Assembly (NCBI GenBank): GCA_913009755.1
Contig: CAJVWU010000023.1
Coordinates: 1 to 48,103 of the forward strand
Length of the DNA: 48,103 nucleotides
Direction: 5' to 3'
From: an uncultured Bacteroidia bacterium
Lineage (GTDB): Bacteria; Bacteroidota; Bacteroidia; Bacteroidales; F082
Positions 16,148 through 24,151 of the stretch are shown piece after piece. The notes below the pieces were generated by a model, which ran no database searches, was not told where the DNA came from, and worked only from the letters and a program-made list of their open reading frames with translations. Numbering within the stretch: position 1 is the stretch's first letter; every line of letters starts with the position of its first letter. The position numbers and the translations under genes were made by a program.

Positions 16148-17077
16148 ATGAAACGTCTGGTTTATCTTCAAGATTTGTCACCCTGGGGAAAGATTTTCCT
16201 GTTATCGGCAATTATTATTTTATCTGCATTGGTTACAGCATTCAGCGGGTTGCTGATCGGCAGGTTGGTTTTTGGTGTTGACCTCAAATCGGTAGCCTTG
16301 CTTTTAGCCCATCCCGATACTCAGGCAGCCATTGCTTTTATGAAATTTTATCAACTGATAAACCAATTTGGCTTTTTCATCATTCCGGTTGCTGTTTTTG
16401 CTTTTCTAATCAGCCCTTCGCCATCTAATTATCTTACACTCGATAAAAAACCGCAACTACTTGCCCTGTTTATTGCTGCCCTGGTGATTTATTCCATTCT
16501 GCCATTTAACCATTATTTAACTGAACTGAACCTAAACATTAAGATTCCGGGATCTTTGCATTTTCTGGAGGAATGGATGAAAGATAAGGAACGCCAGGCA
16601 GAACAACTTACGGAAACATTCCTAAAAACCAGAACGCTCACAGGGCTATCGGTCAATTTGCTGGTCGTTGCTTTAATACCGGCCATTGGCGAGGAATTAT
16701 TGTTCAGGGTAACCGGAATAAACCTTTTAAAAGAGTTGACCGGAAATGTACATGCCGCGGTGATTATTACTTCTTTTTTCTTTGCATTTTTCCACTTCCA
16801 GTTTTTCAGTTTCTTTCCCCGTTTTTTACTTGGTATTTTATTGGGTTACCTCTTTGTAATTTCAAGAAGCATCTGGATACCCATCTTTGCACATTTTGTA
16901 AATAATGCTTCATCGGTCATTATTTTTTATCTCTATTATAACGGTTCGATCAAAGTTTCGATGGGGGATTTCGGGGCAACGCCAAATCCGGTTTACATCA
17001 TCGGAAGCCTGTTGATCACTGTTTGGCTTATGGTCATTCTTTACAGAAAAGAGGGTGTAGAAAGGTTTGGGTTATAA
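16148..17077 (+). CDS. CPBP-family intramembrane metalloprotease
   Basis: The preferred start is ATG 16148 (309 residues). The protein is polytopic, with hydrophobic segments near 18-45, 70-95, 108-122 and several from 165 to the end. The CPBP (CaaX protease and bacteriocin-processing, Abi) signature is visible: EELLFR with paired Glu at about 182-183, a His in the FFAFFHFQFF segment near 216, and an FAHFVNN segment near 252. These residues bind the catalytic metal in Rce1-like glutamic proteases. Bacterial members process or protect against peptides or act on membrane proteins; the substrate here is unknown. It ends in a bidirectional terminator shared with the convergent ExbD gene. Confidence 0.85.
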   Translation: MKRLVYLQDLSPWGKIFLLSAIIILSALVTAFSGLLIGRLVFGVDLKSVALLLAHPDTQAAIAFMKFYQLINQFGFFIIPVAVFAFLISPSPSNYLTLDKKPQLLALFIAALVIYSILPFNHYLTELNLNIKIPGSLHFLEEWMKDKERQAEQLTETFLKTRTLTGLSVNLLVVALIPAIGEELLFRVTGINLLKELTGNVHAAVIITSFFFAFFHFQFFSFFPRFLLGILLGYLFVISRSIWIPIFAHFVNNASSVIIFYLYYNGSIKVSMGDFGATPNPVYIIGSLLITVWLMVILYRKEGVERFGL

Positions 17078-17107
17078 AAAAAGGATACCGAAACATCCTT
17101 TTTTAAA
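17076..17107. terminator. Bidirectional terminator between CPBP gene and exbD
   Basis: AAAAAAGGAT (17077-17086) and ATCCTTTTTT (17095-17104) form a perfect 10-bp stem with an 8-nt loop, giving a T-run on both strands. It lies just after the CPBP stop and 25 nt beyond the ExbD stop. Confidence 0.85.
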
Positions 17108-17128
17108 AATTCATTATCAAGAAAATCG

Positions 17129-17599
17129 CTATCTTTTTATTTTTGCTTTTTTATGTGCTGAATAGTTGATTTTGAAGGCTCCTGCTTTTCGCAGTTGTTG
17201 CTTAATGTCGGTAACAATTCCCATCCGTGTATCTTTATTCACTTTAAGCGAGGTGGTAATTTTTTGGCGGTCCGCTTCGGATCTTTGCTGCCGCTGGGTG
17301 ACAACAAATTCCTGAATGTCGCCCAATGTGGCAAACTGGCCATTCAACTGGATTCGGGTATTTGTCCCGTAAAGTCTTGAATTTTCAGGAGGGCCGACAT
17401 AGATATAACTTACCAATGACTTTTTTTCGAGTTTTTGTATTTGTGTAGCTTCCGGGAGATTGATTTTTACCTTATAGGTTACTTCACGCATGGTGACAGT
17501 CACCATAAAAAAGAACAAAAGTATGAAGATAATATCAGGTAGCGAAGAGGTATTAATCACACCGAGACTACGGCCTTTTTTTAATTTAAATCTTGACAT
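17129..17599 (-). CDS. exbD: Biopolymer transport protein ExbD/TolR (copy 1)
   Basis: The 156-residue protein is a proton-channel subunit of the TonB-ExbB-ExbD energy-transducing complex of the inner membrane. It has a short cytoplasmic basic N-terminus, one membrane helix (about 20-40) with the essential Asp in SLPDIIFILLFFF, and a periplasmic domain. It lies 1 nt downstream of a second ExbD gene and is the last gene of the exbB operon, followed by a strong terminator. Two ExbD paralogues after one ExbB is a common Bacteroidota arrangement. No tonB gene is in the window. Confidence 0.9.
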   Translation of the reverse strand: MSRFKLKKGRSLGVINTSSLPDIIFILLFFFMVTVTMREVTYKVKINLPEATQIQKLEKKSLVSYIYVGPPENSRLYGTNTRIQLNGQFATLGDIQEFVVTQRQQRSEADRQKITTSLKVNKDTRMGIVTDIKQQLRKAGAFKINYSAHKKAKIKR

Positions 17600-17600
17600 C

Positions 17601-18176
17601 TTATTTAGCTTCTATATTTTCTGGTTCAGCTTCTGAAATACGAATGGGGATGATTTTGTTAACAGCCTTTATTTTCTGTTTATTTACCAACAGATGATAA
17701 TCCATGCCAAAAAGGTTGCGTGAAGTCTGGTTTCTCATTTCATTAAATGCAGCAGCAAGTGCATCCTGAACACTTATATACATTTTATATGATGTACCAC
17801 GGTCGTTTTTCAGTGAGACGATCCCTTTTGAAACCAGCATCTTTTTACCAAGTTCTTTTATCATTTTCTCTTCAACTTCCGGATAATTCGGATTATTAGG
17901 ATGAACTGTCATGAAATCAACTACCTTATTTTTCAATTCGTTAATATCCATTCGTTTTCCATTAACCATCAACATATCATGGCTGTTGACAAGAACTTTT
18001 AAGACGTTTCTTTCTTTTACTTTTATATTTTCATTTTTTTGAACCGGTGGTGGCAGCATTCTTGTGATCCCCGTATCCACATCCATGGTTGTTGTAACCA
18101 GGAAAAAAATAAGCAGCAGGAACGCAATGTCAGCCATTGTACCTGCGTTTATTTCCGGTACTTGTCTTTTTGCCAT
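17601..18176 (-). CDS. exbD: Biopolymer transport protein ExbD/TolR (copy 2)
   Basis: The preferred start is ATG 18176 (191 residues, MAKRQVPEIN); upstream in-frame codons overlap the preceding gene. The single membrane helix (about 14-34) carries the conserved Asp in MADIAFLLLIFF. The periplasmic part is longer than in copy 1, with an insertion of about 40 residues (roughly 90-130, rich in Lys/Glu) and a DALAAAFNEMRN helix. It works with ExbB to turn proton-motive force into TonB movement for TonB-dependent outer-membrane uptake. It is 10 nt downstream of the 4-TM protein gene and 1 nt upstream of the other exbD. Confidence 0.9.
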   Translation of the reverse strand: MAKRQVPEINAGTMADIAFLLLIFFLVTTTMDVDTGITRMLPPPVQKNENIKVKERNVLKVLVNSHDMLMVNGKRMDINELKNKVVDFMTVHPNNPNYPEVEEKMIKELGKKMLVSKGIVSLKNDRGTSYKMYISVQDALAAAFNEMRNQTSRNLFGMDYHLLVNKQKIKAVNKIIPIRISEAEPENIEAK

Positions 18177-18186
18177 AACGGTTTCT

Positions 18187-18603
18187 TTATTTAAAAGGTT
18201 TGATGACGAATGAAAATATAACAGCCAAAACAGCGATGCCAAATAATGAATAGGTAGCATATAGACCCATTCCAACCAGTTTACTTACCTGTGCAGTTGT
18301 TTTCATTTCTTCAAGACGGAGAGCCGAAAACTGATTTCCTGCCAGTGAATAACTGATAATGACAATAACCACCAGGAGTACCAGGCTGGCCAACAATTTC
18401 AAGGCATTTTTGGGATGCGAAATAAACCCGTAAACCGGGGATACAATCATGATGACCACACCAAAAAGTAAAAGCAGGATACTCAAACTAATATAACTCC
18501 CAACCGATAAGACATGAACATAAAAAAGCAATCCTAAAAGAGTTACAAAAGCAAGTAAAATGTACAATATCCATTTTGTGACATTAGCAATTTTATCTTT
18601 CAT
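18187..18603 (-). CDS. Four-TM membrane protein within exbB-exbD cluster, function unknown
   Basis: The 138-residue protein is almost entirely hydrophobic, with four predicted helices (about 12-32, 36-58, 66-88 and 112-134) and a short polar loop NQFSALRLEEM between helices 3 and 4. It lies 6 nt after exbB and 10 nt before the next exbD, so it is translated from the same transcript. I know no characterised function. Its position suggests an accessory subunit or assembly factor of the Bacteroidota ExbB/ExbD motor. Confidence 0.8.
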   Translation of the reverse strand: MKDKIANVTKWILYILLAFVTLLGLLFYVHVLSVGSYISLSILLLLFGVVIMIVSPVYGFISHPKNALKLLASLVLLVVIVIISYSLAGNQFSALRLEEMKTTAQVSKLVGMGLYATYSLFGIAVLAVIFSFVIKPFK

Positions 18604-18609
18604 TTTTCG

Positions 18610-19422
18610 TTATTTTTTAGAAAAATTTGTAAGTAAATCAATGAATGTAATTGAGCTGTCTTCCATGTCATTAACCAATCCTTCGATCTTTGATATGATA
18701 TAGTTATAAAATATTTGAAGGATAATGGCCACGATAAGACCAAAGACAGTTGTCAGCAAAGCCACTTTAATACCACTGGCAACAACGGTCGGTGAAATAT
18801 CGCCGGCAATTGCAATGGCATCAAAAGCTTCGATCATCCCGATTACAGTCCCCATAAATCCAAGCATAGGGGCAACGGCAATAAACAGGGAAATCCAGCT
18901 AACGCCACTTTCAAGCCTTCCGGTAACAACACTGCCATAAGCTACAATAGCTTTTTCAACTTCTTCCATGCCGTCACCATAGCGATTGAGGCCTTCGCTA
19001 AAGATACTGGCCACAGGTCCACGTGTATTACGAACAACCTCCTGAGCTGCTTCAATACCACCCGAGTTGAGAGCCTCTTCTAAACTATTCAGCAATTTCC
19101 TGACATTTACCGAGGCAAGGCTCAGGTAGATAATTCTTTCAATACTAATAGCCAATCCAAAGATTAAGGCGAGCAACACAACGCCCATAAAACCGGGACC
19201 CCCTTCGATGAATTTTTCTTTTAAAACTTCAGTAAAGGATTTCGGTTTTTCAGGCTGTTGAACAACGACTTGCGCGGCTTCAGCATTAGCGGCCGAAACA
19301 GTATCTTCAGTTGCCTGCACATTTGTTGTATCCTGATTTGTTACATCCTGTGCCATGATGTTTGCAGATAACCCTAATGTAACCAAGGCAATAATTGAAA
19401 ATAAAGCGATTAATTTTTTCAT
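18610..19422 (-). CDS. exbB: MotA/TolQ/ExbB proton channel family protein
   Basis: The 270-residue protein is the pentameric inner-membrane channel subunit of the TonB system. An N-terminal signal-like helix (1-24) is followed by an Ala/Gln/Glu-rich periplasmic extension to about residue 65, a feature of Bacteroidota ExbB proteins. The core has three membrane helices (about 75-97, 175-200 and 215-240). The conserved GVSWISLFIAVAPMLGFMGTVIGMI segment spans helix 2, and the Thr/Gly-rich VASGIKVALLTTVFGL segment helix 3. It is the first gene of the cluster, with its own full promoter at 19471-19500. Confidence 0.93.
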   Translation of the reverse strand: MKKLIALFSIIALVTLGLSANIMAQDVTNQDTTNVQATEDTVSAANAEAAQVVVQQPEKPKSFTEVLKEKFIEGGPGFMGVVLLALIFGLAISIERIIYLSLASVNVRKLLNSLEEALNSGGIEAAQEVVRNTRGPVASIFSEGLNRYGDGMEEVEKAIVAYGSVVTGRLESGVSWISLFIAVAPMLGFMGTVIGMIEAFDAIAIAGDISPTVVASGIKVALLTTVFGLIVAIILQIFYNYIISKIEGLVNDMEDSSITFIDLLTNFSKK

Positions 19423-19470
19423 GATTTGAAAATTGATTTTCAGTTATAAAATTAATTATTTCAAGAAAGA

Positions 19471-19500
19471 CAAAGGTAAAAATTAATTTGTTTTATGCAA
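19471..19500 (-). promoter_or_regulatory. Promoter of the exbB-exbD operon
   Basis: Leftward TTG (19500-19498), a spacer of exactly 19 nt and TACCTTTG (19478-19471) match the Bacteroidota consensus perfectly. The exbB ATG is 48 nt downstream. Confidence 0.8.
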
Positions 19501-19594
19501 TTTTATTTAAAATTCCTCTGATATTCTTCTTTTTTTAATACGTTACAAAAATACCTGTTTTATTTTACTAACCTGCTCAAAGAACAGTTTTTTG

Positions 19595-19682
19595 CGGAGA
19601 GAGTGGGATTCGAACCCACGATACCCTTTTGGGGTACACACGCTTTCCAGGCGTGCCTCTTCAGCCACTCGAGCACCTCTCC
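19595..19682 (-). tRNA. tRNA-Ser (GGA)
   Basis: The 88-nt class II tRNA has acceptor GGAGAGG/TCTCTCC, discriminator G as expected for Ser, anticodon GGA in the loop CTGGAAAGC (plus-strand 19646-19648), a long variable arm GTACCCCAAAAGGGTAT and T-arm GTGGGTTCGAATCCCAC. CCA is not encoded. It reads UCC/UCU codons. Confidence 0.96.
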
Positions 19683-19700
19683 ATGAATTAAAAAAGATGC

Positions 19701-19708
19701 CAAAAGTA
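19701..19708 (-). promoter_or_regulatory. -7 box TACTTTTG for tRNA-Ser
   Basis: Leftward TACTTTTG fits TAnnTTTG, 18 nt upstream of the tRNA 5' end and just past the asparaginase stop. The -33 TTG is not at standard spacing. Confidence 0.45.
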
Positions 19709-19718
19709 AAAAATTTTA

Positions 19719-20747
19719 TCAAACTGTTATCTCACCACGTATTGAAGTTTGAATCATATTTTTTACAACCAGCGGATTATTGAATTTATCTGTTAAATAC
19801 ATCAGCTTGGTCAAGGCAGCTTCCGTGGTTAAATCCTTACCACTTATTATACCGGCTTTCCCCAATCCAATACCGGTTTTATATTTTCCCTGTTCAACCG
19901 TACCCGTCATACACTGCGAAACATTTATTATAATCATCCCCATCGTTACCGCTTTCGCTATTAAATCAAGAAACCAATGGTCAGAAAGCGCATTGCCGCC
20001 CCCGAAAGTTTCAAGGACCAGCGCCTCAAGGCCTGATTTAAACAACACACATTCAACAAATTCAGGAGTTATTCCCGGGAACATTTTCAAAATGCCTACC
20101 CTTCGGTTAAAGTGTGTGTGGATTTTTAGCTTTTTGAAATTTGGTTTCAGGATGTTGGCCTTATTGTATTTGATAGAAATCCCTACCTCTGCAAGTTCCG
20201 GATAATTTGGTGAAGCAAATGCATTAAAGTTCTCCGCATTATATTTAACAGTCCGGTTACCACGAAGCAAATAATTCTCAAAATAAATACACACTTCCGG
20301 GACAACGGGGGTTTCATCTTCTTTGGCAGCAGCTATTTCAATGGCGGTAATAAAATTCTCACGGCCATCAGAACGTAACTCTCCCAATGGCAACTGAGAC
20401 CCGGTCAGGATAACCGGTTTGTTCAGGTTTTCGAGCATAAAACTTAAAGCAGAGGCTGTGTAAGCCATCGTATCGGAACCGTGCAAAATGACAAATCCAT
20501 CAAAAGATTCATAGTTTTTTTCAATGATGGTTGCAAGCCCGGCCCAATCCTCAACATGAATATCGGAAGAATCAAGCGGTGGATCAAAACAATGAAAACC
20601 AAGTTGATAATGAAATCTCCTGAGCACAGGTATTTGTTCATAAATACCATTAAAATTAAAAGGTATCAGCGTGCCCGATTTTTCGTCTTTTATCATTCCG
20701 ATGGTGCCGCCGGTATAAATGATCAAAATGGAAGTCTGGTCAATCAT
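19719..20747 (-). CDS. ansA: Type I (cytoplasmic) L-asparaginase
   Basis: The 342-residue enzyme hydrolyses L-asparagine to aspartate and ammonia. It has the two family threonine motifs: IYTGGTIGMI with nucleophile Thr15 near the N-terminus, and HGSDTM at 89-94, followed by AYTASALSFMLENL. The second motif is usually HGTDTM, so Ser91 replaces the normal Thr; the change is conservative and I recall it in other Bacteroidota type I enzymes. Lys of the TGSQLPLGELRSD region is present. No signal peptide, in line with a cytoplasmic low-affinity enzyme. Its start overlaps the tatD stop by 4 nt, so the two form an operon. Confidence 0.92.
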   Translation of the reverse strand: MIDQTSILIIYTGGTIGMIKDEKSGTLIPFNFNGIYEQIPVLRRFHYQLGFHCFDPPLDSSDIHVEDWAGLATIIEKNYESFDGFVILHGSDTMAYTASALSFMLENLNKPVILTGSQLPLGELRSDGRENFITAIEIAAAKEDETPVVPEVCIYFENYLLRGNRTVKYNAENFNAFASPNYPELAEVGISIKYNKANILKPNFKKLKIHTHFNRRVGILKMFPGITPEFVECVLFKSGLEALVLETFGGGNALSDHWFLDLIAKAVTMGMIIINVSQCMTGTVEQGKYKTGIGLGKAGIISGKDLTTEAALTKLMYLTDKFNNPLVVKNMIQTSIRGEITV

Positions 20748-21532
20748 CCGTTTCGTTGTTTACGATTTAAATGAAATAATTTTAATGCGTTATTACTTGT
20801 GTTTTCAGCAATCGTTTCAAACGGTTTCTGCTTTATCTCAGCAAGTTTTTGTGCAATAAAGGTTAAATAAGCACTTTGGTTACGTTTTCCCCGGTAAGGT
20901 TCCGGCGAAAGAAAAGGCGAATCTGTTTCAAGTAATAGAAAATTAAGCGGAATACTTTTTACAATACGGTCAAGGCCTGAATTTTTAAAAGTGACAATCC
21001 CGCCAATGCCCATGAAAAATCCAAGTTCCATAATTTTTTTTGCTTGTTCCACAGTTCCGGTAAAGCAATGAAAGACACCGGTAAGTTCCTTAGTATGTTC
21101 TTCTTTCACGATCCGGTAAATCTCATCAAACGACTCCCTTGTATGAATGGAGACAGGCAATGTAAACTTTTTAGCCAGCTTCAGTTGTTGCCTGAAAGCA
21201 TCCTCCTGCTGTTCTTTAAACGATTTATCCCAATACAGGTCAATGCCTATTTCGCCCACAGCAACAAAAGAATAGCTGCTTAAAAAGTTTTCAACCCTAA
21301 TCAATTCTTCCTGATAATCATCATTCACCGAAGTCGGGTGAAGCCCCATCATAGGTAAGCAATTATCAGGGAATTCACGGTACAGGGCCAGCATGGTATC
21401 TGTAGAATCTTTATCAATGTTGGGCAAAAGCATATATTCCACACCTTGTTTTATAGCTGATTCTACTACCTGCTTCCGATCCGGGTTGAATTGCTCAAGA
21501 TATAAATGGGTATGGCTGTCAATTAAAAACAT
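20744..21532 (-). CDS. tatD: TatD family metal-dependent hydrolase (DNase)
   Basis: The 262-residue TIM-barrel hydrolase carries the TatD metal ligands in order: IDSHTHLY (His7 and His9), GEIGID with Glu near 93, a His in VSIHTR, HCFTG, and ETDSPFLSP with the final Asp. TatD proteins are Mg-dependent 3'-5' exonucleases linked to DNA repair and RNA or D-Tyr-tRNA quality control. Length is standard. It is upstream of, and overlaps, ansA. A TATTTTTG box lies 5-12 nt before its ATG, implying a very short leader. Confidence 0.92.
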   Translation of the reverse strand: MFLIDSHTHLYLEQFNPDRKQVVESAIKQGVEYMLLPNIDKDSTDTMLALYREFPDNCLPMMGLHPTSVNDDYQEELIRVENFLSSYSFVAVGEIGIDLYWDKSFKEQQEDAFRQQLKLAKKFTLPVSIHTRESFDEIYRIVKEEHTKELTGVFHCFTGTVEQAKKIMELGFFMGIGGIVTFKNSGLDRIVKSIPLNFLLLETDSPFLSPEPYRGKRNQSAYLTFIAQKLAEIKQKPFETIAENTSNNALKLFHLNRKQRNG

Positions 21533-21536
21533 AGCG

Positions 21537-21544
21537 CAAAAATA
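21537..21544 (-). promoter_or_regulatory. -7 box TATTTTTG for tatD-ansA
   Basis: Leftward TATTTTTG fits TAnnTTTG, so close to the tatD ATG (21532) that the mRNA would be nearly leaderless. No TTG is seen at -33. Confidence 0.4.
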
Positions 21545-21600
21545 GATGAAATGTTGTTGGATTTGCGGGGGGATCGTTCAGTTCTTAAGGTTTCAGACTC

Positions 21601-21740
21601 AGATTTGCGCAGATGCACGCTGATCCAATCATAAAAAATCAGCGTTCATCTACGCCCAAAACAAAATCATAACAGATCAGCGGCAATCTGTGTCCAAAAC
21701 AATATCATAACAGATCAGGGAATATCAGCGTCTAAACAAT
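21601..21740. repeat. Cluster of degenerate short repeats
   Basis: The segment CCAAAACAAAATCATAACAG (from 21656) recurs as CCAAAACAATATCATAACAG (from 21694), both followed by ATCAG, with a 38-nt period. A more decayed copy, GATCCAATCATAAAAAATCAGCG, lies just upstream. Words like CAGATTTGCGCAGATG and AATCAGCGTTCATC resemble dispersed intergenic repeats often seen in Bacteroidota. Spacers are not unique, so this is not a CRISPR. Confidence 0.55.
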
Positions 21741-21773
21741 TCTAAACAACGTCACACGATTTTAGAGAAAGAT

Positions 21774-21781
21774 TACATTTG
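21774..21781 (+). promoter_or_regulatory. Possible -7 box TACATTTG overlapping the LOG start
   Basis: TACATTTG fits TAnnTTTG but overlaps the TTG start at 21779, so one of the two calls must be wrong. No TTG lies 19 nt upstream. Confidence 0.3.
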
Positions 21782-22393
21782 TCGGAACTAAAAAACAGAA
21801 CCTTGAGAATATGTATTTTTTGTGGCTCAAGCATGGGTTATGATGATGTTTACCGGGATGCTGCCCATCACGTTGCCCGGTTTTTTACTGACAACAACAT
21901 CGGCCTGGTATATGGCGGTGCCAATGTGGGGCTCATGAAAGTATTGGCCGATGTTATGCTCTCGGAAGGGAAGGAAGTCATAGGCGTTATGCCGACAAAG
22001 TTAATCCGCAGGGAAGTGGCACACAATAACCTGACGCGGATGATCAACGTGGAAAGCATGGCCGAACGTAAAGAAAAAATGGTGGAGTTGTCAGATGGTT
22101 TTATCACTTTACCGGGTGGTTTCGGTACGTTTGACGAATTATCGGAAATCCTCACTTTTAATCAACTCCGCATCACTGACAAACCGATAGGCATTTTGAA
22201 CGTCAACGGTTATTTTGACAAACTGCTTCAATTTTTCGATCATGCCGTCACGGAAGGATTTGTCCGGAAAGAACATCGTAACAACCTTGTGGTTTCCGAC
22301 AACATCAGCGATCTGTTTTTAAAAATGAACGAATACAAGCCGCTAACCATTGGCAAATGGATAAAAGATATTGTAAAAGAAAGCCATTCATAA
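21779..22393 (+). CDS. LOG family protein (TIGR00730-type nucleotide phosphoribohydrolase)
   Basis: The 204-residue Rossmann-fold protein carries the LOG signature PGGFGTFDEL (about 111-120) and an N-terminal ICIFCGSSMG. A GLVYGGANVGLMKVLADVML segment is also present. Plant and bacterial LOG enzymes release the base from cytokinin riboside 5'-monophosphates, and many bacterial members hydrolyse AMP and other purine nucleotides. There is no ATG: the first usable codon after an upstream stop (21743) is TTG 21779, while a second TTG at 21803 is possible if the TACATTTG box is the promoter. It is the first gene of an operon with a P-loop kinase (4 nt gap), MFS transporter and Dus protein. Confidence 0.88.
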   Translation: MSELKNRTLRICIFCGSSMGYDDVYRDAAHHVARFFTDNNIGLVYGGANVGLMKVLADVMLSEGKEVIGVMPTKLIRREVAHNNLTRMINVESMAERKEKMVELSDGFITLPGGFGTFDELSEILTFNQLRITDKPIGILNVNGYFDKLLQFFDHAVTEGFVRKEHRNNLVVSDNISDLFLKMNEYKPLTIGKWIKDIVKESHS

Positions 22394-22397
22394 AACG

Positions 22398-22946
22398 ATG
22401 CTGGTTATTGGAATAACAGGAACACTGGGGGCCGGAAAAGGTACGATTGTTGAGTACCTTGTCGGGAAAAAAGATTTTGCCCATTTTTCGGTGAGGCAAT
22501 ATCTTATTGAAGAAATGCAACGCCAGGGATTGAAAATCAACCGTGATAACATGGTAACCACAGCCAACAGGCTACGTGCCAAACATTCCCCTTCATTTAT
22601 CATTGAAGAACTTTATGCCAAAGCCATTACACAAAATAAAAATGCGGTAATTGAAAGTATCCGCACCCCCGGCGAAATTGATTTTTTGAAAAAACAGGGA
22701 AATTTTCTGCTGGTGGCTGTAGATGCCGACCCTGAAATACGATATGAGCGGATTAAGCTCAGGAAGTCGGTTACCGACCGGATTGACTTTAAAACTTTTC
22801 TGGAAAACGAACAGCGTGAAATGACCACGACCGATCCCAACAAGCAAAACCTGCGGGCCTGCATTGACAGGGCTGATATTAAGTTGTTGAACAATGGCAC
22901 CAAAGAAGAACTTTTTCATCAACTTGAAAAAAGGATGAATTTATAA
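22398..22946 (+). CDS. P-loop nucleotide kinase-like protein (dephospho-CoA kinase/NMP kinase fold)
   Basis: The 182-residue protein opens with Walker A GTLGAGKGT (residues 8-16). An AVIESIRTPGEIDFL segment near 76-90 and an AVDADPEIRYERIKLR lid segment (about 98-113) are typical of small NMP kinases and dephospho-CoA kinases, but the exact substrate class is not clear. No membrane or signal segments. It starts 4 nt after the LOG gene and its stop abuts the next ATG directly, so translation is coupled. Coupling with LOG suggests a role in nucleotide turnover or clean-up; that is inference. Confidence 0.75.
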   Translation: MLVIGITGTLGAGKGTIVEYLVGKKDFAHFSVRQYLIEEMQRQGLKINRDNMVTTANRLRAKHSPSFIIEELYAKAITQNKNAVIESIRTPGEIDFLKKQGNFLLVAVDADPEIRYERIKLRKSVTDRIDFKTFLENEQREMTTTDPNKQNLRACIDRADIKLLNNGTKEELFHQLEKRMNL

Positions 22947-24143
22947 ATGATGGTTAAAGGACGAAATAAAAAATTTAACACTTCCGGTGTATTATTGATT
23001 TCATCCACTCATCTGTTGCATGATATTTATTCTTCTTTTCTTGCCCCGCTCCGCCCTCTTTTAATTGAAAAGTTTGGTATTTCACTGGCGCTGGCTTCAC
23101 TTTGGGATTTGATAGGGCGGATTCCCTGGTTTTTTAACCCGATCATCGGGATGATTGCCGAAAAAACGGCTGCCCGGTATTTTATCATCATCACGCCGGC
23201 TGTTACGGCGGTAGCCATGAGCCTGCTGGGTGTTGCAGATTCTTTTACCATGGTTGCCGTTTTGCTTTTCGTAATGGGTATCAGCAGTGCTTTGTTTCAC
23301 GTTCCGGCTCCCGTGATGGTTAAAAAACTGGCAGGAAACTATACCGGCCGTGGAATGAGTTTTTTTATGTTCGGTGGTGAAATGGCCCGTACACTTGGCC
23401 CGCTGGTCATTACAGGGGCTGTTTCAATCTGGGGGCTTGAAGGAACCTGGAAACTGATCCCTTTCGGATTGCTTGCCTCGTTCATTTTGTATTTTAAACT
23501 GAGGAAAATAAACATTTCATCTGATTTAAAGGCCGGTGAAAAGCCTACCGGTTTCAGGAAAGCCATTAAACATTATCTGCCTTTTTTCCTGATCCTTGTG
23601 GGCATTACTTTTTTCAGGGCCATTATGAAATCGGGGATGACCGCATTTTTGCCCACTTACTTTTTCAACGAAAAGGGGGAAACCCTGTGGTTTTCCAATT
23701 CGGCACTGGCTGTATTTCAGTTGGCGGGGGCAGTGGGCACATTTTTATCCGGCCCGGTTTCGGATAAAATTGGCAGAAAGACCACTTTATTGATTGTGAG
23801 TTTTATCACCCCCCTGGCGATGGCTTTATTTGTCCTTAGCCACGGCATACTTAGTTTTATCTTTTTGATAATCCTCGGCATTTTTATTTTCGCGCCGGGC
23901 CCCGTTTTAATGGCACTGGTACAGGATGTATCCAAAGGGCTTCCTGTTTTTATGAACAGCATTTACCTGACCATCAGTTTTATCTCTTCTGCCATTGCCG
24001 TTGTTTTTGCCGGGTTGCTTGGCGACTGGATCGGACTGGAAAAAACTTATCTGATTTCATCCTTTCTGGCGCTGGGTGCCATCCCTTTTGTGCTGATGCT
24101 GAAAAAAGAAAAAACCAGGTTCAAAGAGAAAGTTCAGGACTGA
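22947..24143 (+). CDS. MFS transporter, Fsr (fosmidomycin resistance)-like
   Basis: The 398-residue protein is an inner-membrane secondary transporter with about 12 helices. It begins with an STHLLHDIYSSFLAPLRPLL segment, and later FHVPAPVMVKKLAG and GRGMSFFMFGGEMARTLGPL, which resemble the fosmidomycin-resistance branch of the major facilitator superfamily. A central hydrophilic loop lies near 190-210, and the second half repeats the GxxSDKIGRKTTL loop (about 270-282). The real substrate is unknown. The gene starts immediately after the kinase stop. A second ATG one codon in (22950) is equally possible. Confidence 0.85.
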   Translation: MMVKGRNKKFNTSGVLLISSTHLLHDIYSSFLAPLRPLLIEKFGISLALASLWDLIGRIPWFFNPIIGMIAEKTAARYFIIITPAVTAVAMSLLGVADSFTMVAVLLFVMGISSALFHVPAPVMVKKLAGNYTGRGMSFFMFGGEMARTLGPLVITGAVSIWGLEGTWKLIPFGLLASFILYFKLRKINISSDLKAGEKPTGFRKAIKHYLPFFLILVGITFFRAIMKSGMTAFLPTYFFNEKGETLWFSNSALAVFQLAGAVGTFLSGPVSDKIGRKTTLLIVSFITPLAMALFVLSHGILSFIFLIILGIFIFAPGPVLMALVQDVSKGLPVFMNSIYLTISFISSAIAVVFAGLLGDWIGLEKTYLISSFLALGAIPFVLMLKKEKTRFKEKVQD

Positions 24144-24151
24144 TTATTCAA

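Noticed and set aside
21601-21740. Possible CRISPR array
   Set aside because: Only two good copies and one decayed copy, with a period of 38 nt and spacers of about 13 nt that resemble one another; no cas genes in the window.
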